Below are positions 48,145 through 59,842 of a DNA stretch of 64,000 bases, one piece after another. The position numbers were made by a program, and so were the translations under genes. The notes under the pieces were generated by a model. It made no database searches, was not told where the DNA came from, and was given only the letters and a program-made list of their open reading frames with translations. Position 1 is the stretch's first letter. Each line of letters begins with the position of its first letter. The stretch is from contig MU623398.1 of assembly GCA_025201765.1 (NCBI GenBank), positions 1-64,000 on the forward strand. The letters run 5' to 3'. The DNA comes from Daldinia sp. FL1419. Lineage: Eukaryota; Ascomycota; Sordariomycetes; Xylariales; Hypoxylaceae.

Positions 48145-49238
48145 GGTCTCTCATGCGGGTTCGGGGGGGCGTAGGGTACATCGTTGGTGAAAAGGGCCTG
48201 CCGGTGTTAAAGTCCCGATGTTCCTGGAGCTAGCATCGTACGTGTTGACGGAGCTATGGTATTCTCGGTATCATTTACACATTGGCTTATAGACGTAATC
48301 AATAGGTGCCGAGCCTAGATCAGTCCGAGTCGCATTCGGTTATAAGATTTGACTAATCTACGGGGGACGCTCCGTCGTTGGGCTCGTAAGGCGCGAGTCG
48401 TAAGGCTATTATTAGGTGTAGTAGATGATTGTTAGATTAGCTATCTCGTTGAATCGAGATCTACGGATGTTGTCATGGGAGCTTGATATTGCTCAGGTTA
48501 CTAGGCGGCTTTATGTGCTATCACGGTTTGAATATTGATATGAGACTCTTGACATGAGACTCTTGATATGAAGTTGACCTTGTTTATTGAAATATAAGCT
48601 AGTAAATAATAGATAATAGATAATAATACCATTCTATTAGAATTAAGCCATAGCGACACTACAGAGCTCGAAAGAATGTAGACACAGCTATAAAAGAATT
48701 TTATTTTAAATATCATGCGCCTGACATTCTTAATCGTGAAGGTATCGCATGCTAGGCCCGGGGATGAATTCTAAAAATGAATTAATGCTTCCTGAACAAT
48801 CGTGAAATTTTTTCCTCAATTAATATGCCCGTCCCTTTAGTGATATCATATAACGCCGGTAAAATGCCAACTGTCTCCGAGGTTCTGATATTCCCTCAAT
48901 AACCCCCTGATCGTCTCTTCGTAAAGCTTCTAGCCAGAAGGCTATCAAATGCAAATCAAGACCTCGAAGCAGAGGCCGGTGGAGGCGCTCCTAGGGGCCT
49001 CTAAAGTTTTAAAAAAACGAAAACGGAGAAAAGATAAAGGACGCTGGCACGGTGGCGTCCATTAGGGAATCCGGTGCCGGTTGCAGATTCGATACGCCAA
49101 AAATGGTTCGAATTGACGTCTAGGTGTATGGTATCGTTGTGTGTGTGTGTGTTGTGTACGAGCGTGACTGTGTCGTTCCAAAGTCGAAACGGCCAAAGTT
49201 TGCAGCGGATGGAAAAAATAAACGTGTCTCGTAAAGCA

Positions 49239-49258
49239 GCCTCTCTTCGAAGAGAGGC
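49239..49258. repeat. Perfect 20-base palindrome
   Basis: GCCTCTCTTCGAAGAGAGGC reads the same on both strands. It could be a dimeric transcription factor site or a hairpin in RNA; no gene is close. Confidence 0.75.
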
Positions 49259-50508
49259 CCAAACGAGTGAGATTTGGTCCCAGGGCCGTGGGACCCCGAT
49301 TTGAAAAAGTCGTCCTTTTTTATCTTTCCTTTTTACCCAAAAAACAAAACGAACGACACGCTTTCTTCCACTTTATTCAACGCGAAAAGGACGCGGGACG
49401 GAGCAACTCCATCCTGCTTAATGGGTGTGTGTCGCGTGTGCCGCCGCCATATGTCGAGGAATAGGCATCTGAGGCTTGTTTTGAGGATGGCAGTACCAAC
49501 AGCTGCCTGTCGTGTACTCGGTTCCACAGTTGCCACACGTATGCATCTGCATGTTGTCGATATATATGTTTGTTTTCTTCCTTTGGGTAGGATGTGTGTA
49601 TGCTATGATAGCCGGGGGATTAGGTGCACCTATGTTGCTGCCAAGTCAGATAAGACTTTTTATTTTCTGTTGGCTTCCCCTAGACGGAGTCGTGGGCCGG
49701 TGCAACTTACGAGCACGATAAAACTAAGGATGCTAGGATAGTCAAGTTGGATGTCTTTCTCTAGACTGGAAGTCTGTTGCTTGCTGTTAAGGATGGGAAC
49801 ACGAAACATGTGAAGGAGTAGTTGGATATTAAAAAAGTTTGAAGATTTGAAGCTTGTGGCTGAGGCGAAGAGAAGATTGTGTGCGTTGATGCGTTGATGT
49901 GTTTGATAGAAGAATAAATTCCAAGTGACGGCTCTCCCCTCCGTTTCTGGGGAAGCTAGACTAGAAATTGTATGCTGGGGGGAGTAGTTTGCTCAGCAAG
50001 GTCCAAAGGTCCAAGGTCCCTTGAGGGATGGATAATGGATATGGATCGTCTGTGTGGATTAACAACTTTAATATCCATCCCAATTTGGCTCTAATGCACG
50101 ATCCATCAATAACTTCACGATGGCGGACCAGACCCACTAACACCACCTGCCTACTACAGTACTACTACAGTACTACTACGATACTATGTAAGGGTCTTTG
50201 CCAATAGCGCGACGGGTAACACCCAGGCAAGTTCCCAGGCGAATTCCCAGGCAGGCCATCGGTAACCGTTGTACGTACATGGAAGCCATGTAGAAGAGGG
50301 ACCCAAGAGCGAGCCAAGGCAAAATGTAGTAGGTATGTATATGTATAGGCAAACGCTTAGGCAGGCCGCAAGGTCGCAGGTTGCAGGTCGCAGGTTGCAG
50401 GACTGTGACAGGACAGGATAGGACAGGGAATAGTGGTAAAGAATGGGTAAGGAATTAGGGAATGGATGGAATGTGTTGCCGCCTAAGCGAATGGAATGGC
50501 GAGAAGGG

Positions 50509-50580
50509 GCGACTACGAAGCGACTACGAAGCGACTACAAAGTGTCTACAAAGTGTCTACAAAGTGACTGCAAAGTGACT
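50509..50580. repeat. 11-base minisatellite
   Basis: About six and a half copies of an 11-base unit related to GCGACTACGAA, drifting to GTGTCTACAAA and GTGACTGCAAA toward the right. Divergence increases in order along the array. Confidence 0.85.
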
Positions 50581-50989
50581 CTACAAGACTTATTACAGGC
50601 TTAGGATCGAATTTATTTAGGAAGCATGTCCCGTCCGATATGCTACAGGACATGCCCAAGACAGAAGCTGACCACGTTTACCACGTGGTGCTCGCCTAGA
50701 ATGTCCGTCTTACTCGGCATCGTCGGCTCCTACCGAGTCTGACCACTGCCCTGCGAGGGTTAGATGTTAAAGACGCAGCCAAGACCACGGGATACCTTTT
50801 CGGCCGATATCGTATCACATCCCCATTCGCAGGAATGGAATTCGATAGAAAAAGAGAGAACCGTGGTAGCGAAAGACACATCAGAAAAGAATAAAGTCGA
50901 TCACATAAAAAGGTAAGAAGCGTTGGTAGGTTGCGGGAAATATTGGGTAGTAGGTGTTTGATTTGGTGGTGTGCTATTATTATTTTTTT

Positions 50990-51108
50990 CTTCTTCTTCT
51001 TCTTTTTGGTGTGTGTGTGTGTGTGTGTGCGTGCATGTGTGTGTCTGTGTGTGAGTGAGTGCGAGTGTGAGTGTCAGTGTCAGTGTAAGTATAAGTGTAT
51101 GCGTCGTG
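50990..51108. repeat. CTT and GT microsatellites
   Basis: A CTT-type run (about 50990-51004) is followed by a GT run from 51009 that decays into GA/GT and CAGTGT units near 51100. Frames through it encode only repetitive Val/Cys or Thr/His stretches. Confidence 0.85.
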
Positions 51109-51870
51109 TCCATGTATGTAAGTAGGTATGTAGGACTAATAGGTACCTATCTTTCGTTCTTCACAAACGGACAAATCGCGGCCTCGCTCGCTTGCGACAC
51201 GCTTACCATAGGCTCGTGCAATAGGCTTGCAATAAGCTTGTAATCAAAGGTTTTCTGGGGATAAACGGACCGGATGCGGTGTTGCGTCTCCTGATCGTGT
51301 CCACCTCGCCCGTGAGAGAAACCCTCCAAGACGATCTCTCGGAGAAGCCAAGTGATGGGCCACCATAGAACGCCATAGGATACCATGGGACACCATGGGA
51401 ACAAAGTGATGGGCAGAGGACAATGCACACATTAATCAAAGAAATTGGGACGAGTTCCTAATCGAGCCACGTTCCCCATTTATACTTATATTAGTTTATA
51501 CTTACCGGGCTTATAGGTTCACGTAGGTCTTTTCTTATAGGCTTGGCAACACTATCGTGTCTCCGATTTTTCTCTTTTTTCTTTCATTTTTCATTTTTCA
51601 ATCCCAAGGTTACCTTGTCGGTGTGTACCGCAAAAAGAAGTTTTTAAAAATAAAAAAAATAAAAATAAAACTCGTCCATGCAGAATGATTCCTGCTAATA
51701 ATCTACGGATCCGTACAAAGTGTATCCATAACAATCTCCATCACCTCTTACCCGGTACACATAACTACGGTTACCCTTAACAAGAACCTTACCAATAGGT
51801 GCCTATGCTTAGCATACTCGCCAGCGCGCATAAGGTCTTGCATGGTGAGGCTCTCGTATTTGAACGACAA

Positions 51871-51942
51871 TCGCGTCAATCGCGTCAATCTTGTCAATCC
51901 TGTCCATCCTGTCCATCCTGTCCATCTTGTCAATCATGTCAG
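51871..51942. repeat. 9-base minisatellite, eight copies
   Basis: Eight tandem copies of a 9-base unit alternating between TCGCGTCAA, TCTTGTCAA and TCCTGTCCA, without gaps. Because 9 is a multiple of three, both strands stay open across it, which creates artificial open frames (51748-51933 - and 51891-52268 +). Confidence 0.88.
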
Positions 51943-53643
51943 TCGTAGCAAAAACGCAATCGTCAAGAACTATCGAAGCCTTATTAATTAATACACTCCC
52001 TTATTCCCCTGCTGATCTTGCTCGTCTCGGCCCCAACAGCGGTTGTTCCCCCCTCGCAATCGTGCTTTACCCAATTACAGCGCTGCCGCCGCCCAACGTG
52101 CATTCATTTCATATCCGTCCAAAATCCGAGTTGACTTCTTACATTCTCCGAAGCTGGCGGTCCTGCAGTGCATCGAGCGGTGCCTTCTGCGTTATTCTCT
52201 CTTGTATTACCCTATGCTACGTATCACCCTCTTGGACCGATTCTGGGCGCAAAATGAGCAAGAATTGAACCATTCACGATACTTTGTGGCGTAATAAAAT
52301 AATAAAGACTTGGCCGGCTTAAAACCCCGTATTGGGTGAACGCGTCCGCTGTGGGACCTGACTTCTTTTTTATTTATTTTCAAAAGGAATTAAAAAAAAA
52401 GCCCCCCTTCCCGAGCGAGTGGCGCCGAATCTCAAGCTCCCTAACCTAGGCAACCGGGTTTATTTATTTAGTTCCAAAGGTCCAAGCCCGCCTAGCAGCG
52501 GATATGAGATCCGTAGCGCGGACTAACAAGCTACGGTTAGACGATATTCCTAGGCGAGCTTCTTTTTTAGTCTAATTCAACGGGCTTTTAATAAAAGCTT
52601 CCCAAGGCGTGTTGCCAAGATGGGCCAAGTTGTTGATCGAGGTGCCTGACCCGGCAGTTTGGTCGAAGCCAGAGAGAGAATCCTTTTGAAGCCCGCGACG
52701 AGGATAAAAACCCACCGGCGTGACTCCCGAGAGAACAGTGCTTAAACCACCCGGTTCGAGTGGTAGCGATGCGAGTGATAGACGAAGCTAATCTTGTGTA
52801 TGATGCAACTCCACTGTGCCGAAGATCTCGAGACGCGTACGTATTTTTTAAGATTACGGCAAAAGCCCGCTCGTACATGCAGACATGCTATGTAGACGGA
52901 CGCGATCTAGTCCCCGTAGCCTACCTACGTAGCCTACGTGATCTACGTAGCCGAGTCGTAGCGAGAGTTCAAAACTAACATTCCGAAAGTATGATCTACG
53001 GAGCGTACATGAATTACATGACCGTACATCAGAGTATCCGACATCCCGAGCCATTCCTTCTGCATCACAAAGTACACAGTAGTCCGAGAATCGTCCATGG
53101 ACGTTAGGTACCTTTTACTGATAGTTAATCTACATCCCAATTGAATCGTTGCCGCCGTAAGAGACGACTATTACATTTCGTCGAGAACCAATTCCTACTC
53201 TCTACCTACGCATCAATCACGACTACTCGACGCAAGAACACATACCTACGTTCCCAACACAGCTGGCAAACGTAGAACCATCGAAATAGAGTAATTATGA
53301 TGTAATGTAGCAATCTTCTAATTAGGATATTTACGATACTGGATTGTTGTCGCCATCGGTAATTCCCTATGTCCAAGATATCGACTTTTATACGGGACTT
53401 TCATACGGGAGGGTATAGTCGAGGACATTTAACAAAATAATACCGGAGACGGGGGGTTGCACCCCGAACTCCAACCTTGCATCTCTAATACTCTATACGT
53501 CTTCTACATGATAGCATATGCCTTAGCGTACCTATATGTATCAGCAATGGAAGCCTTCGATGTTACCGCGACACAACCTTCGCGCCAGGAGCCGAAGATC
53601 TAGCCGAGTTCGGGAAGTTTGCCTGATTCGTAAGGTTGCTCAC

Positions 53644-53676
53644 CTACCTGGCTACTCTACCTGGCTACTCTACCTA
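53644..53676. repeat. Short 13-base tandem repeat
   Basis: Two and a half copies of CTACCTGGCTACT in an otherwise featureless intergenic stretch. Confidence 0.7.
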
Positions 53677-55360
53677 TAGGCGCCTACGTACGCATTCTCG
53701 GCTTTCACTGCGTGCGGATTCTAGGACTATATTGATCACGACATGAGCCTACGGTGCTATGAGGATTTGCTGTATCACTTTTCGGCCAATATTTACTCAA
53801 TTATAATATGACACGTCGAAATGACCAAGTTAGTCTTGTGTAAAACCGCCTATTCATTAATACCTTGGAGCAACGACATTTTCGTCCAGAGTAGCAGCAG
53901 CAGCAAAACATTCCGACTCAAGAGGTAACGCACGGTTGCGTACTACCACGGGAACGATACAGAATCACTCTACTCCTAAAATAGGAAGGGCTCACTAACA
54001 TTCGTAGGGACCACATAAATCGGAAGGACTTTTACCAAAGAATAACTATGTAACCGTTAGAAGGTAAATCAGACAAGGGTAGTTGAAGTAAGAAAGATAA
54101 GATGTGCAATATCGACATACATACGTACAGTCGACGTACATAGTGTACAGAAAACCCTAACCTTAACGATTGCAACCTACCATTTCCCAGAGGATTCGAA
54201 TCCTTAACCCTTTTCTGGGGGGGGTTTTTTTTTTCCATCTTAAAGAGGACCCAACATTCGCATCAACTAATGCGAACACGATATAGCACGAAAGTCCGAC
54301 GATCGTACCCACATAGGCAGGTACCTTATGTAGCTTACAGCAACTTACAGCTCTTAGCGTCTAGAAAGATGCCGGGTTGTATTTAGACGTCCGTTCTTCT
54401 TAAGGAAGAGGGAAAAAAAAAATTCAAATGGCGGAGTTAAGGAACGAAAGAAAATTAAAAATTTTTCGAGAAACGCAACAACTCCGGCCTTATTATGTGA
54501 ACTAGTTCTATTTCGAACAAATTATACCCTTAAAACCGATTCCTTCGGTATTTATAAGGTAAAGAGTTTCATTAGAACAGACGTGATAATCCTCCAAGTC
54601 GACCAAATAGTTATTAGTCTTAGCTTGGGACGACTAGTATGAATAAGAACAAGCGTCTTGGAAACGACTCTTGGAATCACCCGATATTTCGACTGATGGT
54701 GATGCTTACATTCTCGACTTTAAGGAGGTCAAGTGGTCGGCGCTACGTGTAACGTTAGGTAGGCTAATAAGCTTCTTATACCGACAACATGTTTTGAGAC
54801 GAGGATGAGAACCGGTTTAAGCCAGGACGAAGCTCCAGGGACCATTCATGCCAAAACACATATCCCGTCAGAACTCCAAAACTTTGGCGGCTTCTCTGCT
54901 TTCGTCCATAGTCTGATAGAAATCCCGTAGATGTAGAAAAAAAGGTGGAGTTGGACTTGACCATCTTTAGTTTAAACATCTCAGCTTGCTCCACATGGAA
55001 CAGGTCAAAGACACGTCAGACTTCAGGTTTTTTTTTTTTTCTCGAGGCTTAGAACGCTGATTAGGTAGAAGAAGAAAAAAGAAAAAAAAAAGACACCGCT
55101 CGACGGTGAGCTTTCAAACCTGGATAACTCGGTGAAGGAATCAGGAGGTCAAGGAGGTCAACTTAAGCGTCCAAGTCGACCCTGGACTAGTCGCGCGCGT
55201 ACATGTGTGCGTATTTAGCGCCGGAGTCCGGCTCGCCAGCATGCCATGCCTTCAGGGCAGTCGGGGCACACGGCGGCGTTTAGGGCTACTCCACTTAGGC
55301 AGGTAAGTTATTGCTGCAGTCTAAATTGAGGGTATCACGCTTGTTTCGAGCCCGTCCAGA

Positions 55361-55368
55361 CCCTAGGT
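55361..55368. repeat. Left target-site duplication of hAT-type element
   Basis: CCCTAGGT directly abuts the left inverted repeat and is repeated exactly after the right one. Confidence 0.85.
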
Positions 55369-56247
55369 CAGCGACCTCGTCAGTTCAGTTAAAAGCCTGA
55401 CCTGAACTGTACCTGACCTGACTTGACCTGCCCAGGTCTAATTTTTACAAGGCCTACCTAGGCCAGGCCCGAAATTTTTTTATCTGACTAGCAAACAGAT
55501 AAGTTGAGGCTTTCAAACCCCACTTTAATATATACCGGAGGCATGTAATTGGTCCATTCAAAGTAATTTCATCATATACGTATTATTTTTCGAAAATATT
55601 GAGGCATTTTTCAACGTTTTAATTCAAATGAAATAATAATTAACTATTTAAATAATTTTAATATTTTTAAATTACGGAATTCTTATCGTTTTTCCTTGTA
55701 TATTATATGAAGTTAGCCAAAACCTCGAAAAATGAGGTGACGATGATATTTTGGTGTTTTGAGAGTTTTGAAAAAGTGGATGTAAGAGAGAGGAGTGGAG
55801 AGGGGTTAGGAGGGTAGGGGGCAACCACTTATATAAAGAGTAAAAGTGGGTTCGGGCCATGGATTGACCTGTGCATGTGAGGTACGTACTGAGGTACGTA
55901 CATACTAAGTTCGGAATAATAAAAACACGTACTGAGGCTGGCTAAAATGGTGTTTTTTGAGGTTATGACGATTTTTTGGTGTTTTTGAAAAAGAGATGTA
56001 AGAGGAGAGTTTCCAAAAGAGGTGGTAGTGGGGCTAGGTGGGTATCTATCTCGGTACGTACCAAATTTGACCAATAGGACTTGAGAGATTTTATTTCCGA
56101 AATTTTACCGATATCGATAAAGCTAATGCCTCAGGCCAGGCTCACGATATGGCCAGGTAAGCCTCAAATTTCAAAAAGCCTGACCTGACCTGAATAAGGT
56201 CAGGTATATATGGTTAACTGACCTGACCTGAACTGACGAGGTCGCTG
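55369..56247. mobile_element. Non-autonomous hAT-type DNA transposon (MITE-like), 879 bases
   Basis: The ends are perfect 20-base terminal inverted repeats: CAGCGACCTCGTCAGTTCAG at 55369-55388 and its complement at 56228-56247. Both are flanked by an identical 8-base duplication CCCTAGGT. Eight-base duplications and CA..TG ends are typical of the hAT superfamily. Subterminal stretches on both sides are rich in the word CCTGACCTGA in either direction, which in hAT elements serve as transposase binding sites. No transposase is encoded; the interior is AT-rich and contains two diverged copies of a roughly 80-100 base segment (about 55710-55800 and 55934-56010). The perfect ends suggest fairly recent movement by a transposase encoded elsewhere. 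The element lies 80 bases beyond the 3' end of the tRNA-Trp gene. Confidence 0.88.
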
Positions 56248-56255
56248 CCCTAGGT
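56248..56255. repeat. Right target-site duplication of hAT-type element
   Basis: CCCTAGGT, an exact copy of the left duplication, directly after the right inverted repeat. Confidence 0.85.
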
Positions 56256-56326
56256 TAGACCCTAACCACCGCGAACCGAACCATGTTTGCCTACGCCCCG
56301 GCTGCGGATAGCACGTCAAACCGTGC

Positions 56327-56331
56327 AAAAA
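56327..56331 (-). terminator. RNA polymerase III terminator of tRNA-Trp
   Basis: On the - strand a run of five T follows the tRNA 3' end after four bases, the usual Pol III stop signal. Confidence 0.75.
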
Positions 56332-56335
56332 TAAA

Positions 56336-56407
56336 TGACCCCGACCCGATTTGAACGGATAACCTTTCGATCTGGAGTCGAACGCGCTACCGTTGCGCCA
56401 CGAGGCC
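56336..56407 (-). tRNA. tRNA-Trp (CCA anticodon)
   Basis: The 72-base gene has no intron. The acceptor stem GGCCTCG pairs with CGGGGTC (with G-U pairs) before the discriminator A. The D arm contains GGCGCAACGGTAGCGC (A box). The anticodon stem TTCGA/TCGAA encloses CTCCAGA, giving anticodon CCA for tryptophan. The T arm contains GTTCAAATC (B box). The 3' CCA is not encoded, as normal in eukaryotes. Confidence 0.95.
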
Positions 56408-58908
56408 TTGTGAATTTGTTGCTTTCCGGTGACTGGATTGTTGGGACGGCTGCTAAGTAGCATTTATATAGTAACTAACACGGCGAGTACAACTAAGACT
56501 CTGACAAGGCTATTCACATCATTTTAATATGTCCGTTCCGTTATTCATTTTGAATTCAACACATTGATAAGTTGTCGCGCGTTTGCAAAAAAAAAGAAAG
56601 ATGAACATGTCACCAGTACTGCTGGTGACATTGCTACGGAGCAGAACAGAAATGTGGAAAGGTAGAGATAACTTTGTTAGTCCATAAGTAACTTGAGGCT
56701 TAGATAACTGTAGAAACTTATGGCTATATTAAATAAACTATTCTCAAGACATATCGGTTGGAATTTTACGTAGACGAACTGTTTCCTTAGGATGTGCTCT
56801 TCAAACTAGGTACTTCCACTTACCATATTTGTTTACTACGTTGGCAAAGAGTTTGTCATTTATTCGTCCTATACTACGCGACGACGTAAGAAAAGTGCGA
56901 GGGGGAGCTTTGCTATTATAGAAATAGTTGAGGGCCTATTAACCTCAGGGTGGTGTTACGAAGTAGACTAACACACATGTAAATAGCTTCGTTGTTTAGC
57001 AATTTAAAATAACTAACTATGGGCTCTAAGTAAGGTGAGCTTCTATACTGCATGCTTTCCATGTTCTTACTGTTTCATCTAGAACATTACCAAATGACCC
57101 GTAGAAGATATTTGCAGCTATAGTATAACTACCTACCTAGACATCTTGGAAGATAGGTAGTTACGAGACTTCGCCTAGCTTCTGTTAACTAACCTCTGTT
57201 ATTGTAAAGCTAGAAAAAAGAAAGGGCTTACCTTCGGACTAATTACAGAATTGTATTCTAATATAATTCATCACTATCAAATCGTAACGACTATTGATCC
57301 TATCTTATGTAGACTATCACTATAAGATAACCGGCTGTAAAATATCGATGCGGAACCAATACTGTCACAATGTCTCTATAATTATTAAACTAGAAGGCTT
57401 CTTTGGAGGTACACATTCTAAGGGGTCATTATACTTGGATTATCCAGAGTCAAAACTCCAAGGGCATGAATTTCAAATTGAGTTGTCATTCCTGACTAGA
57501 TCGCGCATTCTCACAGCGAGGGTTGATTGGTGACAGTATTACGGAATTCAACCAAACTGAATAGCATGGTGTTGATATTATTAGTAAAGGGATACTGAAT
57601 GTGTATGGAGCTGTTGCTGGACTTTAAGTTAGGTAGGTAGTTTAAGAGAATAAACTCCTGGAAGGAAGTGAGCTGTACAAGATGCTTTGAATGAGACGTA
57701 TTCATATCAGTACAGCATAGATTTATTATCATTAGGTATTCTACCACCGCTGAATATAAATCATTCTACCGCTATGAGCATATGCTTTATCGAGCTTTCT
57801 TTCTATCCGCCAAAGCACTCATTCGTTGTTGAAATACTGTAAACGATGAATGCTTCCATATGGGATAACGATGGGCTTTGAAATTCCAAGATTCATAGAT
57901 TTTAATACGACATATACTTGCGATACAGGTGTCCCTTTGAATTGAAGCGCGTTATTACCCGGGATGCGTAAGACCAGTATGGACCGGCGCTGACATGTGA
58001 AATTGTGACGAGGCGGCCTTATTACATAGCAACTCTTGACTAGCCAGGACACATATTAACCGCTGTTTCCCCTGCAAAGGGTTCCGACCGTTCCAACTAT
58101 GATCCGGTGTGATATGGCGGGCGCGTTCATCTTCTCATCTTATTTCCAAAAGTTTGAGAGAGCAACGTTGCTGTCCCCGGGCTATCTTTGTCCGGGCACC
58201 AATTCGTTGCATCGCGCGGGCCTTGAACGCCCGCCTGTTAGCCCTTTCGCGAAACCAGAAGCGACGATCAACCTGCTTTATAGATTATCACGAGAGGGAT
58301 TACGCTGATCTTGCTCAGCTTGATCTACGTCGGCATATAGTAAGCCTTAAGAAGCGCTAGATCTGCGCTCCTGAGTCTGCTTTCAGCCGGCTTGGCATTC
58401 ACATACAGCTGAGGCCAAAATGAGAGCGTTGGGGATTTTTGGGGAAGTTTCGGAGAAGGCTGCTCTGGTGCGAAACAGACAAGGCAATCAGCCTGCCGGA
58501 AGCCGTATTGTGGCCAAGTAGGGTGCATGATGAAGCCAGTTCAGCCGTTCGGCAGTCAGTGATCGACAATAGTCATGTAGATAGTCGACTATGCGTAGTA
58601 TATGCAGTTTAGCCATCAAGATCACCCGTGTAACCAAAGCAATATATTCGAGAAACGCACATCACCTATACGTTTCCCGGTTCTTGGCGCTCTGTAACCC
58701 ATCTGCGGCGCGTCGACAGCTACGGTACGGAGGTACGATTGCCAAAAGTATAAAAATGCCATTGACACCATTGATGACACCATTTTCAGCTCATACGACG
58801 CCATTGATACTTTGACGGTTCGAGCGTCTAGAACATCGAGACGCCGACAGTGAGATCGCAGTCCTGCGGAGTCGTGTGAGCCTCTAATTGGTGACCGAAG
58901 TCGTCATA
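56408..58908. other. Intergenic, no supportable gene
   Basis: About 2.5 kb. A 10-base stem with a 5-base loop lies at 56607-56631 (ATGTCACCAG/CTGGTGACAT), and a 9-base inverted repeat AACTACCTA/TAGGTAGTT near 57128-57165. Open frames at 57294-57533 (+), 57819-58052 (-) and 58099-58360 (+) have no recognisable domain; the first begins at a TTG. The right end is the promoter side of the sulfotransferase-like gene. Confidence 0.45.
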
Positions 58909-59842
58909 ATGGGTCAGGGTCCTTCGCTTCCAGGTCCGCCTGGGACGAAGTTTCGCGTCATTGGTGCTGGAATGTAAGTCCAAGCGAGTCGCGCAATCTT
59001 TTACTCTAAGACCATCTGTCCCTGGACATGAAATGGGCCGAATCGTGATAACGCAGTGTACATATACCGTCGCAATTGCTAGAGACGCGGCATTAACTCT
59101 ATACAGGTCGCGTACCGGTACGAAAACGTTCAACGAAGCCCTCACCATCCTCCTCGATGGCCCCGTCCACGACTCCGGGATCCAATCCCTCGGGGGCCCA
59201 GTTAACCAGATGAAAGCTTGGCTCGACATAATGGAGCTCGCTCCGAAGGCGCAGACGTTCTCCGAGCAGAAGAAGCTTGATTGGCTCATCTCGGAGGTGC
59301 TCGACGGCTACGTTGCAACCATGGATTGCCCCGCAGCGACGCTCACCCCTGAGATTATGCGCGTCTATCCCGACGCCATAGTAATAGCAACTACCAGAGA
59401 CGAAAAATCATGGTGGAAGAGCATGAACTATTTAAACAGTCTAATGGGAACGTGGTATCTCCCCATTATCGTCCTTTGGCTGCACAAGACTCAAGTCTAC
59501 GGAATGTGGCGTGAGCGCTTCCATCAGATTATGAAATGGCGCTACCACCAGGATAAGATCGAGGAGGACACTCTTCGCAAGCACGAGGAACTTCTAAGGC
59601 GAGTCGTACCTCCGGAGAAGCTCTTCTTTTACGAAGTCAGCCAAGGGTGGGAACCGCTGTGCAAAATTCTCAACGTCCCGGTGCCTGACCGCCCGTTCCC
59701 GCATAATAATAGCAAAGGCGATGCGGCGCAGACATTCCGAGATCACATGATAGCAGGCGGCCTATCTTGGCTGTTTATGCTCACGATTCTCAGCATGGTG
59801 ATTTGGCTCGTGAGAGGCTGGGTTCTTCTACGGGTTTCTTGA
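58909..59842 (+). CDS. Sulfotransferase-like protein (Sulfotransfer_4 family)
   Basis: Two exons, 58909-58973 and 59107-59842, with a 133-base intron (GTAAGT..CAG), give 266 residues. The intron splits the phosphosulfate-binding loop GAGMSRTGTKTF, a variant of the GAGxxRTGT motif. A second landmark is DCPAATLTPEIMRVYPDAIV followed by TTRDEKSWWKSM, matching the 3'-phosphate-binding strand and helix. The C-terminus has a membrane helix (GGLSWLFMLTILSMVIWLVRGWVLL). Such fungal proteins are widespread, sometimes labelled NAD-dependent epimerases by mistake, and their acceptor is mostly unknown; sulfotransfer from PAPS is inferred from the fold. It lies 748 bases upstream of, and in the same direction as, the NRPS-like gene. 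Without joining the first exon the frame lacks a proper start. Confidence 0.83.

Larger units (their letters stand above)
46432..55360. other. Long gene-poor stretch
   Basis: Almost 9 kb in which no open frame shows a recognisable domain. The longest is 188 codons at 47355-47921 (-), in low-complexity, Pro/Ser-rich sequence with an equally open frame opposite (47413-47838 +). Simple repeats, two minisatellites and a perfect palindrome are listed separately. Non-coding RNAs cannot be excluded. Confidence 0.5.

Noticed and set aside
50901..51125. Open frames across the GT repeat
   Set aside because: They encode only dinucleotide-repeat peptides.
54185..54215. tRNA-like B box (GGATTCGAATCC)
   Set aside because: No matching A box, anticodon arm or acceptor stem could be folded around it.
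57294..57533. 79-codon open frame (+) with a GFFGGTHSKGSLYLDYPE stretch
   Set aside because: Looks somewhat protein-like but begins at TTG, has no recognisable family and no flanking exons that I could join.
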